Positions 8,653-16,107 of a DNA stretch of 64,000 bases are shown in pieces. Below the pieces are notes generated by a model. That model had not been told where the DNA came from. It was given only the letters and a program-made list of their open reading frames with translations, and searched no databases. The DNA is taken from positions 1,426,001 to 1,490,000 of the forward strand of contig OZ252103.1 in assembly GCA_965248395.1 (NCBI GenBank), read 5' to 3'. The position numbers and the translations under genes were made by a program. Within the stretch, counting starts at the first letter, position 1. Each line of letters opens with the position of its first letter. Source of the stretch: JAAXHH01 sp965248395 (GTDB taxonomy: Bacteria > JAAXHH01).

Positions 8653-9372
8653 ATGAAGAAAGTGCTGCTGCTCGGCGCATCCGGACTCATCGCGCCGCAT
8701 ATCATCCCCGCGCTGAAGAAGGACTACGACTTGAGGCTGGCCGACATCAAGGAACATCCCGACGGCAGGCCGGTTCGCAACGTGGACGTCCGTGATTACC
8801 ACCAGGTCCGAGAGGCCATGGAAGGCGTGGACGCCGTCATGAACTTCACGGTCCTGCGCCACGACGACACGCTCAGCTTCCAGGTCAATACCATCGGGGC
8901 CTGGAACATCATGAAGGCGGCGGCCGACGCCGGCATCAAGAAGGTGATCCACACGGGGCCGGCCCAAACGCTATTGCTGTACGCTCACGACACGGACATC
9001 CCCGTCGACGCACCCGACGCGCCGTCCTCCGACTACTATTTCATCACCAAGCACCTGTCCAACGAGATCGTCAGAAGTTTCGCCAGGCAATACGAGATCC
9101 AAACAGTCTGCTTCCTGTTCCAGGGCCTGGCTCCCCGGCCGACGGAGAACGCTGTAAAAACATCTACCCGGGACTTTCTCATCATCTACGACGACCTCGC
9201 CGTGGCCTGCCGCCAGGGGCTCGAACTCCCCTCGGTGCCCGGCTACTACCAGACCTTCAACCTGCACAGCCACTACGGCCCGGGCAAATACAGCCTCGAA
9301 AAGGCAGAGCGCATCCTGGGATACGCGCCGCAGGAGGAGTGGTGGAACTGGCAGCGTAGGCCGACAGGTTAG
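8653..9372 (+). CDS. NAD-dependent epimerase/dehydratase family protein
   Basis: The 239-residue protein has an N-terminal Rossmann motif KVLLLGASGLIAPHIIPAL and a YYFITKHLSNEI stretch supplying the Tyr-x-x-x-Lys pair. It is clearly paralogous to the protein at 53197: both share LLLGASG-IAPHIIP, LRLADI, MNFTV/MNWTV, TIIYDDL-like (LIIYDDLAVACR) and the AxRILGYxP ending. GAGGAG precedes its ATG. Paired with the upstream SDR. It is shorter than classical UDP-sugar epimerases (about 310), so the substrate-binding C-terminal part is reduced. Confidence 0.82.
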   Translation: MKKVLLLGASGLIAPHIIPALKKDYDLRLADIKEHPDGRPVRNVDVRDYHQVREAMEGVDAVMNFTVLRHDDTLSFQVNTIGAWNIMKAAADAGIKKVIHTGPAQTLLLYAHDTDIPVDAPDAPSSDYYFITKHLSNEIVRSFARQYEIQTVCFLFQGLAPRPTENAVKTSTRDFLIIYDDLAVACRQGLELPSVPGYYQTFNLHSHYGPGKYSLEKAERILGYAPQEEWWNWQRRPTG

Positions 9373-9401
9373 CGACGCGACAGCGACAGAATCAAAGGAG
9401 G

Positions 9402-9605
9402 TCAGTCGAGCTGGTGAGGTGGTCTGTTGGATAGTCTTGGATGCTTCCAGCCACGCCAGATCTTGTCCCGGTAACCGCTGGCAAGCTTAACATCGATCTC
9501 GATGCCCAGGGTCAGGATCTCTTCGTCATTCAATGTTTCCAACAGCGTGTTTTTTATATGTTCAACGATATCGGGGGTTAGAACCCGGCCTTTCTTCGTT
9601 GCCAT
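9402..9605 (-). CDS. Small hypothetical protein
   Basis: A 67-residue protein starting MATKKGRVLTPDIVEHIK, mostly helical and mildly charged, with no signal or membrane segment. I do not recognise a family. It begins 16 bases after the stop of the small membrane protein at 9622-9909 on the same strand, so the two probably form an operon. The ATG at 9605 is preferred over the longer frame from 9665, which would overlap the upstream gene. Confidence 0.5.
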   Translation of the reverse strand: MATKKGRVLTPDIVEHIKNTLLETLNDEEILTLGIEIDVKLASGYRDKIWRGWKHPRLSNRPPHQLD

Positions 9606-9621
9606 GGCCGTCTCCCTTCGA

Positions 9622-9909
9622 TCAATCCAAAAACAGTTTGAGCGTAATGGTGACCTGGAGACCAATCACCGCAAGAACACATGAAAGCAGGACGTATCTC
9701 CACCGTCGTGCATCTCTTTCCATGTTCTTCAGCCGTTCCGCATTGTATTCTATGAGTTCCCGCATGCTGTCGTCCAATGTTTCCAGACCAGCCAGACGGC
9801 CCTTGACGCACTGGTCCTTGAAGTACTCTTCCTCCATCAGTTCCTCGGTGTCTCGCAGGTTTCGGTCATTGTTCATGTTCAGGTACTGTTCCCAATTGGG
9901 GGTATGCAT
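9622..9909 (-). CDS. Small coiled-coil protein with a C-terminal membrane helix
   Basis: The 95-residue product has a charged helical N-terminal part (DTEELMEEEYFKDQ, MRELIEYNAERLKNMERDARRW) and ends in a single hydrophobic helix (YVLLSCVLAVIGLQVTITLKLFL), so it is likely tail-anchored. This is the reverse topology of the small coiled-coil family elsewhere in the window. The bipartite motif found upstream of some of those genes is also present 72 bases upstream (9982-10006). Function unknown. Confidence 0.55.
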   Translation of the reverse strand: MHTPNWEQYLNMNNDRNLRDTEELMEEEYFKDQCVKGRLAGLETLDDSMRELIEYNAERLKNMERDARRWRYVLLSCVLAVIGLQVTITLKLFLD

Positions 9910-9981
9910 GGCCCCACGCAGGTGAACCTGTTTTAATGAGGAATTTCGTATATCTGTCGTACGCTCAGTCGTAATTCCATT

Positions 9982-10006
9982 AGTCGGAGAAACTTCAATA
10001 ATCTCG
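9982..10006 (-). promoter_or_regulatory. Bipartite motif CGAGAT-N13-CCGACT
   Basis: On the minus strand CGAGAT (10006-10001) and CCGACT (9987-9982) are separated by 13 bases. The same pair, with 13 or 14 bases between, occurs at 13839, 30394 and 40850, each time in noncoding DNA pointing towards a small membrane or coiled-coil gene. It could be an alternative-sigma promoter, an operator or part of a dispersed repeat. The rest of the 9910-10101 gap shows no gene. Confidence 0.45.
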
Positions 10007-10101
10007 GCGGAAATCTCGACAGGTAAGAAAACTGTAATCGTTTGTAAATGGACACCAAATCAGTAACGGATTCATCCCAACCTGACAAGGAGAATCACTA
10101 A

Positions 10102-11163
10102 ATGTACAGCACCGTACGCGTATTCGTCGGCACCTACACCCAGACCACCAGCAAGGGCATCTACGTCTACGACGTGGACACCGACACCGGCGTCATGGAG
10201 TACGTCAGCCACGTGGGCGGAATCACCAACCCGTCCTTCCTGGTCCTGACGCCCGACGCCCGCTTCCTGTATGCCGTCGGCGAGACGGGCGATCCCCACG
10301 GCGGCGTCTTCGCCTACGCCGTGGACGCGTCCGGGACGCTAACGCCTCTGAACAACCAGTCGACCCACGGGTCCGGGCCCTGCTCCATCGACGTGCACCG
10401 CGGCGGCAAGGCCGTGCTCGTAGCCAACTACGGTGGCGGATCCGTTTCATCCTTTCCCGTGAACGACGACGGCTCCCTGGGTGAGGCGGCGTCGGTGATC
10501 CAGCATACCGGCTCGAGCGTCGACCAGAGCAGGCAGCAGGAGCCGCACGCCCACATGATTCGCCACGACCTGGACTACAACTTCGTCTTCTCGCCGGACC
10601 TCGGAACCGACAAGGTGATGATCTACGCCCTCGACCCGGATACGGCCGTCCTGACCCCCCATGGCGCGGCTTCCGTACCGCCCGGGTCCGGCCCCCGGCA
10701 CATCGAGTTCCATCCCAACCGGAAGTTCGCCTACGTCATCAACGAGATGGGCAACACGATCACCGCCTTCTCCTACAACGCCGGGGCCGGCACGCTCAGC
10801 GAGATTGAGACCGTGCCGACGCTGCCCGACGACTACGACGAGGTCAGCCACACGGCGGACATCCACATAACCGGTAACGGAAAACACCTCTACGGGTCCA
10901 ACCGGGGCCAGGACAGCCTCGCCATGTATGCCGTGAACGGGGAAACGGGACGGTTGTCCCTCCTCGGCATCGTGCCGTCGGGCGGCGAGAACCCGCGGAA
11001 CTTCGGCATCGACCCGACGAACAGGTTCGTCCTCGTCGGCAACCAGAGCTCGGACACCGTCACTTACCACCGCCTCGATCCGGACACGGGCTTGCTTCAT
11101 CTCTCGGGCGTCGTGGCCGATATCCCCATGGCTGTATGCCTGAAGATGATCCTAGTGGATTGA
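10102..11163 (+). CDS. 6-phosphogluconolactonase-like seven-bladed propeller (YbhE/Pgl family)
   Basis: The 353-residue protein matches the lactonase family represented by E. coli YbhE (Pgl): FVGTYTQTTSKGIYVYDVD at the start, the conserved ANYGGGSV stretch, and GSGPRHIEFHPNRKFAYVINE near residue 200. His-rich segments (EPHAHMI) line the predicted active site. It would hydrolyse 6-phosphogluconolactone or another aldonolactone. AAGGAG precedes the ATG. Its location at the end of the sugar region suits a lactonase of a sugar oxidation pathway rather than the pentose phosphate pathway, since no zwf or gnd is nearby. Confidence 0.87.
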   Translation: MYSTVRVFVGTYTQTTSKGIYVYDVDTDTGVMEYVSHVGGITNPSFLVLTPDARFLYAVGETGDPHGGVFAYAVDASGTLTPLNNQSTHGSGPCSIDVHRGGKAVLVANYGGGSVSSFPVNDDGSLGEAASVIQHTGSSVDQSRQQEPHAHMIRHDLDYNFVFSPDLGTDKVMIYALDPDTAVLTPHGAASVPPGSGPRHIEFHPNRKFAYVINEMGNTITAFSYNAGAGTLSEIETVPTLPDDYDEVSHTADIHITGNGKHLYGSNRGQDSLAMYAVNGETGRLSLLGIVPSGGENPRNFGIDPTNRFVLVGNQSSDTVTYHRLDPDTGLLHLSGVVADIPMAVCLKMILVD

Positions 11164-11180
11164 GTGCGGGAGGCGGATCC

Positions 11181-13241
11181 ATGACATCCAGCCAAGGAAG
11201 CGAAGGATCCGATCCCGCGCAGCAGGATCTCGCCTGGCGCGCGTTTGTCGATCGCGTCCGCCGCGAGTCCCTGCCTTTCGAGGCCCAACTCGAGGCGTAC
11301 CACAGTATCTTCGACGGCCGTCGGCCGGAGTGCGGCCCGCCCGTGATCTGGTCACCCAACGAGGAAACCGACCGCCGGTCGAACCTCCGGGTCAGCATGG
11401 ATGCCGTGGGAATCGCCCGTTACGAAGACTTCCACGCCTGGTCCGTCCGAGACCGCTCTGCCTTCTGGGCCCATACCCTCGAGCGACTCGGCGTGGTATA
11501 CACACGACCGCCGGACAACATCCTCGAACTGTCCGGAGACGTCCGCGACCCCCGCTGGCTGCCTGGCGCCGAGATGAACATCGTCGACAGCTGTTTCACC
11601 ACCGATCCCGATCGTCCCGCCGCCATCACACCCGCCCTGGATGGCCGCTCACTCTCCACGATTACCTACGGCGAACTGGAACACTTCGTCAACCGTCTCG
11701 CCAACGGTCTCGTCGACCTGGACCTGGCGCCCGACCGGGCCATCGCCCTCTACATGCCTTTGTCCCTGGAGTGCGTGGCCGCCTACCTGGCCATCATCCG
11801 GGCGGGATCAAGGGTGGTGTCCATCGCCGACAGCTTCCCGGCGGCCGAGGTGCGCAACCGTATGGCCATAGCCGGCGCAGACTGCGTCGTCACCATGGAC
11901 CACATAGTCCGCGGCGGCAAGACCATCCCGCTGTTCGACACGGTGGTCGAGGCCGGCGCGTCAACAGTCATCGTCGTACCCGCAAGCGGGCCGGTGATCC
12001 ACGAGGGCGCCCCGCCGGCTCCTTACAGTGACCATGCATCCGGTTGGGGTGAAAACGAACCCCGCATTCGCGACGGAGACATCTCCTGGACCGACCTCTT
12101 GTCCAATGACGACACCTTCGAATCCGTCACCGGAGACCCCTACCGGACGACCAACGTCCTGTTTTCCTCGGGAACCACCGGCGAGCCGAAGGCCATTCCC
12201 TGGACCCACCTGACGCCCCTCAAGAGCGCCATGGACGGATTCTACCACCAGGACGTTCACGGGGACGACGTAACAGCCTGGCCTACCAATATCGGCTGGA
12301 TGATGGGACCATGGCTCATCTACGCCACCCTGGTAAACGGCGCATGCATGGCCCTCTATCCCGATGCGCCCGGCACGGCCGACTACACCCGGTTCATTCA
12401 GCGCGCCGGCGTCACCATGCTGGGCGTAATCCCCTCCCTGGTGCGGATCTGGAGGCGCAACGGCGCGACCGACGGCGTCGACTGGCCGGACATCCGTTTC
12501 TTCAGTTCCACGGGCGAACCCGCCAGCCGAAACGACTACCTTTGGCTCATGAGCCGCGCCGGCTACCGCGCGCCGGTTATCGAATACCTCGGCGGTACGG
12601 AGGTCGGCGGCGGCCACCTGGCCTGCACGGTCCTGCAGCCCTGCTCACCGGCGGCTTTCACCACGGCGAACCTGGGCGTGGATATCGTCATCCTGGACGA
12701 AACGGGCGGGGAGGTCGAAGCGGGGGATTCCGGCGAACTCTTCCTGATACCGCCAGCCCTGGGAATGTCGCAACGCCTGCTCAACGGCGACCACGACGAG
12801 GTTTACTACGAGGGATGTCCGGCAAAGCCTGGGGGCGGGACGCTTCGACGACACGGCGATAACACACGGCGGCTTCACCGCGGCTACTACCTTGCCCAGG
12901 GAAGGGCCGACGACGAGATGAACCTGGGCGGCATCAAGGTCAGTCCACTGGAACTGGAACGGGTCGTGGACGGCCATTACGCCGTCTACGAAAGCGCGGC
13001 TGTGGCCGTACAACCCGAAGGGGAAGGCGCCGAAAGGCTGGTCATCTTCGCCGTGCTCAAAGCAGACTGTCGCAAACTCGACCCCAAATCACTTAAGCCC
13101 GAACTCCAGTCTCTGGTTTCTTCCGGGCTGAACCCATTGTTCAGAATCTTCCGTGTCGCCATCGTCGACGAGCTGCCCCATACCGAATCGGGCAAGCTGG
13201 TCCGCCGCATTTTGCGGGATCAAATGAAGGGTAAAAGGTGA
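11181..13241 (+). CDS. AMP-forming acyl-CoA synthetase (AAE17/18-like)
   Basis: The 686-residue protein has an ACAS-like N-terminal cap (YEDFHAWSVRDRSAFWAHTL), the P-loop SSGTTGEPKAIPW, and the hinge region GRADDEMNLGGIKVSPLELE, then the catalytic-lysine segment ESGKLVRR near the C-terminus. The combination WTHLTPLKSAMDGFYHQD and TNIGWMMGPWLIYATLVNG resembles plant peroxisomal acyl-activating enzymes 17/18 and acetoacetyl-CoA synthetase. It activates a carboxylate to its CoA ester using ATP. GGGAGGCGG precedes the ATG, which follows the lactonase stop by 17 bases. A thiolase follows on the same strand at 14275, suggesting a beta-ketoacyl or short-chain acid substrate. Confidence 0.87.
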   Translation: MTSSQGSEGSDPAQQDLAWRAFVDRVRRESLPFEAQLEAYHSIFDGRRPECGPPVIWSPNEETDRRSNLRVSMDAVGIARYEDFHAWSVRDRSAFWAHTLERLGVVYTRPPDNILELSGDVRDPRWLPGAEMNIVDSCFTTDPDRPAAITPALDGRSLSTITYGELEHFVNRLANGLVDLDLAPDRAIALYMPLSLECVAAYLAIIRAGSRVVSIADSFPAAEVRNRMAIAGADCVVTMDHIVRGGKTIPLFDTVVEAGASTVIVVPASGPVIHEGAPPAPYSDHASGWGENEPRIRDGDISWTDLLSNDDTFESVTGDPYRTTNVLFSSGTTGEPKAIPWTHLTPLKSAMDGFYHQDVHGDDVTAWPTNIGWMMGPWLIYATLVNGACMALYPDAPGTADYTRFIQRAGVTMLGVIPSLVRIWRRNGATDGVDWPDIRFFSSTGEPASRNDYLWLMSRAGYRAPVIEYLGGTEVGGGHLACTVLQPCSPAAFTTANLGVDIVILDETGGEVEAGDSGELFLIPPALGMSQRLLNGDHDEVYYEGCPAKPGGGTLRRHGDNTRRLHRGYYLAQGRADDEMNLGGIKVSPLELERVVDGHYAVYESAAVAVQPEGEGAERLVIFAVLKADCRKLDPKSLKPELQSLVSSGLNPLFRIFRVAIVDELPHTESGKLVRRILRDQMKGKR

Positions 13242-13473
13242 GTCCTTCTCATGCAGGGTGGGTCTCCCAGCCATTCTCGAAACAAGCCCTCCAGCCGTCC
13301 TTCGATACGATAAATTCGAACTTCAAGATTCGACACCCGATCGTCGGGATTCAACACCCGGTTATAAAGGGTCGACACGCTACCTCCCACAGAAGCAATG
13401 CCATGATGACCGCTGTCGGCAGCCAGCCAATGAACAAAAACAGATCCACTGTCCGCTTCTCAGTCAATTCCAT
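13220..13473 (-). pseudogene. Frameshifted small membrane/coiled-coil gene
   Basis: The ATG at 13473 encodes a charged start and a membrane helix (LFLFIGWLPTAVIMALLLWEV) but then stops after 40 codons. In a neighbouring frame the same strand continues with NRVLNPDDRVSNLEVRIYRI and EGRLEGLFREW, the typical heptad tail of this family, ending at 13220. A single frameshift near 13385 would join both parts. The ATG overlaps the stop of the intact relative upstream (13460-13672) by 14 bases, so the two were a translationally coupled tandem. The 3' end overlaps the acyl-CoA synthetase gene on the other strand. Confidence 0.5.
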
Positions 13474-13672
13474 GCATCAACGTCCTAAGTTGCCCCACTA
13501 CGCGTCCCAGCCTGCCGTTCATTTCGTGAATGTCGGACCTGATCGCCTGAAATCCATCCTGCATTTCGAGGCGTAATTCCTTCGTGGATTGTCCGATCCA
13601 GCTGATCACCGCGATAACTAAAATGCCGACCGCGGCTACAGCCTGAATAAGGACGGTGAATCTCTGTAACAT
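13460..13672 (-). CDS. Small membrane-anchored coiled-coil protein
   Basis: The 70-residue product has a membrane helix at residues 5-27 (FTVLIQAVAAVGILVIAVISWIG) followed by a heptad coiled coil: KELRLEMQDGFQAIRSDIHE and NGRLGRVVGQL. The layout (short N-terminal anchor, LRxEM heptads, RLGRV heptads) is the same as at 6417, 41132 and 41590. GAGGAGCGCC precedes the ATG. No known function; it would sit in the inner membrane with the coil in one compartment, perhaps oligomerising. Confidence 0.6.
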   Translation of the reverse strand: MLQRFTVLIQAVAAVGILVIAVISWIGQSTKELRLEMQDGFQAIRSDIHEMNGRLGRVVGQLRTLMHGID

Positions 13673-13688
13673 GGCGCTCCTCTAATCA

Positions 13689-13811
13689 TCAAGCAGATTC
13701 ACATAGTCTTTCCCTGAAGATGCCTTCCAGCACATCCTCGATGCGGCAGACGCGGCTATCGATGTTCGAAATCCGGTCACTCGGTATTCGTCAGTAGTGT
13801 ATGGACGCCAT
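13689..13811 (-). pseudogene. Remnant of a small coiled-coil gene with an early stop
   Basis: From ATG at 13811 the frame meets TGA at codon 7 (13791-13793) and then continues to 13689 with SDRISNIDSRVCRIEDVLEG and IFRERL, matching the heptad tail of the copy at 13220 (RVSNLEVRIYRIEGRLEGLF). The motif at 13839-13863 lies 27 bases upstream of the ATG. It would be the first gene of a three-gene tandem (13811 to 13220) of which only the middle copy is intact. Confidence 0.45.
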
Positions 13812-13838
13812 AGCAATTCAATAGCCGTGTATAGGATC

Positions 13839-13863
13839 AGTCGGAATCGCGCCGATTATCTCG
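13839..13863 (-). promoter_or_regulatory. Bipartite motif CGAGAT-N13-CCGACT
   Basis: Minus-strand CGAGAT (13863-13858) and CCGACT (13844-13839) with 13 bases between, upstream of the tandem small coiled-coil genes. Third and fourth examples are at 30394 and 40850. Confidence 0.45.
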
Positions 13864-14072
13864 AATACGATTTCCTGCATACCTCCCGTCCTTCCCTGCT
13901 TCCCTTCCATCCTTTGTTATGCATCCGAAGTCGTATATAGTGAGGTACCGTTATAATCAATTCGTCGTAGCAACATCTTTTTCCACGGGCTTTCCACGCA
14001 TTCGTGTGTGTATTCCTCCGATCATTCAATAACCCTCAATGTAATTTACGATATTTAATGACTAAACAGACC

Positions 14073-14100
14073 TTGACTTATCTTTTATTTAGGATAAATA
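14073..14100 (+). promoter_or_regulatory. Putative promoter for the thiolase gene
   Basis: TTGACT at 14073-14078, a 16-base spacer and TAAATA at 14095-14100, in an AT-rich stretch (13864-14274) without a convincing gene. The short frame 14004-14264 in this stretch has no recognisable protein features and was not called. Confidence 0.35.
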
Positions 14101-14274
14101 CATCTATATTGTACATCACATCGCACATTGCATTAGGTCGTTTAAGTACCGGAAGAAACAACGAAATCGGCAAACTTCACCGTGTACGAAAAACGCGCGT
14201 TAGAAACGACGTCAGCAAATGTTTCCTAGAACGGACAACACTCAAAACCAGTCGAGCCAGATAAGATCATCGAA

Positions 14275-15396
14275 ATGAACCGGAAACGGGTCGCCATCGT
14301 CGCCGGAGGACGCACGCCCTTCATCAAGTCAAACCGGGCCTTTGCGGAACTGGATTCCCTGGCCATGGCCGTGCATGCCGTCCGGGGCACGCTGGACCGG
14401 AGAGGGATCGACCCGGGGCTGATCGAGTCCGTGGTCTTCGGCACGATGACGCCCGATCCACTCAAACCCAACCTGGCCCGGGAGCTCGTCTTCGAGGCCA
14501 GGCTACCGATCTGCGCAGAGGCTTACACCGTGGCCTCCTACTGCATCACAGGGCTGCGGGCCGTCACGGTGATCGCGGACGCCATCGCCGGCGGCCGCAT
14601 CGAGGCCGGGCTGGCCGGCGGAGTGGATTCCCTGACCCGGGCGTCGCCGGACCTCTTCCGTGAGCCGTCCACCGGATTGACCATGGGCGAACACATGGAA
14701 CTGACGATCAAAGAGTGGGGCATTTCCCGAGAACGCCAGGACGAGGTGGCCCTGGCCAGCCACCGGAACGCCGTGGCCGCCCGGAAGAAGCTGGCCGAGG
14801 AGATCCATCCTCTCGCCGGGGAGACCGTGGACTCTGGTCCTCGGGCTGACACGTCGCTGGAGGCGCTGTCCTCGCTGCAGCCGGTCTTCGATCCCGATAA
14901 CGGCACCCTTACCGCGGGCAACTCTTCACCGGTGACCGACGGCGCCGCGGCAGTGGTGCTGATGAGCGAGGAGAAGGCGGCTATTTGCGGACTGGAACCC
15001 CTGGCCTATATCGGGAGCATGGCTTACGCCGCCCTCGATCCTGCCGACGGCCTGCTCATGGCCCCGGCTATTTCCGTACCGCGACTCATGGCTGAACACA
15101 ACCTGACGATGGAGGACATGGACCTTGTCGAGATCCACGAGGCCTTCGCAGCCCAGGCCCTGGCCAGCGCGGCCGCGTGGGAGCAGGGCTGGAAAGGTGC
15201 GCCCACTGGGCAGATCCCCTGGGACCGGGTGAACGTCAACGGCAGTTCCATCGCCGTGGGCCACCCCTGGGCGGCGACGGGCACCCGTATCCTGACGACC
15301 CTGTCGAACGAGATGGCGCGGCGAGACGTCCGCTACGGCCTGGTCAGCATCTGCGCCGCAGGCGCCATGGCCGGGGCGTTCCTGCTGGAACGGTAG
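14275..15396 (+). CDS. Thiolase (acetyl-CoA acyltransferase) family protein
   Basis: The 373-residue protein has the thiolase layout: nucleophile Cys90 in SYCITGLRAV, His288 in IHEAFAAQAL, His330 in VGHPWAATGTR and the acid/base Cys360 in SICAAGAMAG. GGVDSLTRA and AGNSSPVTDGAAAVVLMSE are further hallmarks. The cysteine loops differ from the common CSSGLQA and CIGGGMG forms, so it is a divergent member. It would cleave or form beta-ketoacyl-CoA and pairs logically with the acyl-CoA synthetase at 11181. About 20 residues shorter than E. coli AtoB (394). Confidence 0.87.
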   Translation: MNRKRVAIVAGGRTPFIKSNRAFAELDSLAMAVHAVRGTLDRRGIDPGLIESVVFGTMTPDPLKPNLARELVFEARLPICAEAYTVASYCITGLRAVTVIADAIAGGRIEAGLAGGVDSLTRASPDLFREPSTGLTMGEHMELTIKEWGISRERQDEVALASHRNAVAARKKLAEEIHPLAGETVDSGPRADTSLEALSSLQPVFDPDNGTLTAGNSSPVTDGAAAVVLMSEEKAAICGLEPLAYIGSMAYAALDPADGLLMAPAISVPRLMAEHNLTMEDMDLVEIHEAFAAQALASAAAWEQGWKGAPTGQIPWDRVNVNGSSIAVGHPWAATGTRILTTLSNEMARRDVRYGLVSICAAGAMAGAFLLER

Positions 15397-15587
15397 ATGA
15401 AAAGGGAGCAGGGAGGGGAAAGTGGACTGGGAAGTTGCCCCTTACTCAAGACAAGCTGCGGCATCGTGTTCGTGGAAGACTGTTCAGCTTCTCAGGGAAA
15501 TTGGAGAGTGGCTCTATAGCCAACGAGTGCAGGTTCCGGACCATGCATTGAAAAGCGATCATAAAGCCGAAGAATCCCAAAAACTTG

Positions 15588-15745
15588 TTGACTTGGGCGT
15601 ATTTACGGATTTATCTACTTGTCATCGCGGGGAGCACCCCGCTATACTAACACTTGTTAAATTCCTCATATCAAAGATAAAGTTGTTGACTTTGACGCAT
15701 TCGCGGCATAATTTACTTGTTTTTGTAGCACGGACCATATATACT
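15588..15745 (+). promoter_or_regulatory. Two diverged tandem promoter-like units upstream of the giant surface protein
   Basis: Two stretches about 98 bases apart share the order TTGTTGACTT, then TTTACTTGT or TCTACTTGT, then TATACTAAC. In the first, TTGACT (15588) and TTATCT (15611) are 17 apart, and TTGTCA (15619) and TATACT (15643) are 18 apart. In the second, TTGACT (15686) and TAATTT (15709) are 17 apart, and TTGTTT (15717) and TATACT (15740) are 17 apart. A perfect 6-bp hairpin GCGGGG-AGCA-CCCCGC lies at 15627-15642. The rest of the 15397-16107 gap is AT-rich with no convincing gene. Confidence 0.45.
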
Positions 15746-16107
15746 AACTCATGTTTTCCGAAGCAGTTTCGACCACGGAAAGCACACTGGACGAATGGTC
15801 AAGAAAGCGATACCCTTGCACCTCTTGGCATTTTCGCAGGATAACGGGTAGCGGTTTTACATGTTTACAGGTTCAGGCTATGGCCTTAGATCATTTGGGT
15901 AGGAAGCGGTTTTCATTCAACTGCGCGTACGCCTATCAAGGAGAATCAAACTATGTGTGTCAGTTCGTTGCGGCTTGAAACAGGACTACGTTCTAATGTT
16001 GCATTCTCCCGACGGGAATCCCGGTTTGATCATGCCGGTGTTTCCGCAAGCGTATAGATATGTGTGATCATTCATCCTTTATATTAAGATTTAAGGAGAA
16101 TTTACCT

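Noticed and set aside
14004..14264. An 86-codon plus-strand frame in the AT-rich gap before the thiolase
   Set aside because: No ribosome site, no recognisable features, and composition typical of AT-rich noncoding DNA.
15422..15978. Two short frames in the gap before the giant gene
   Set aside because: They run through the promoter-like repeats and show no protein character.
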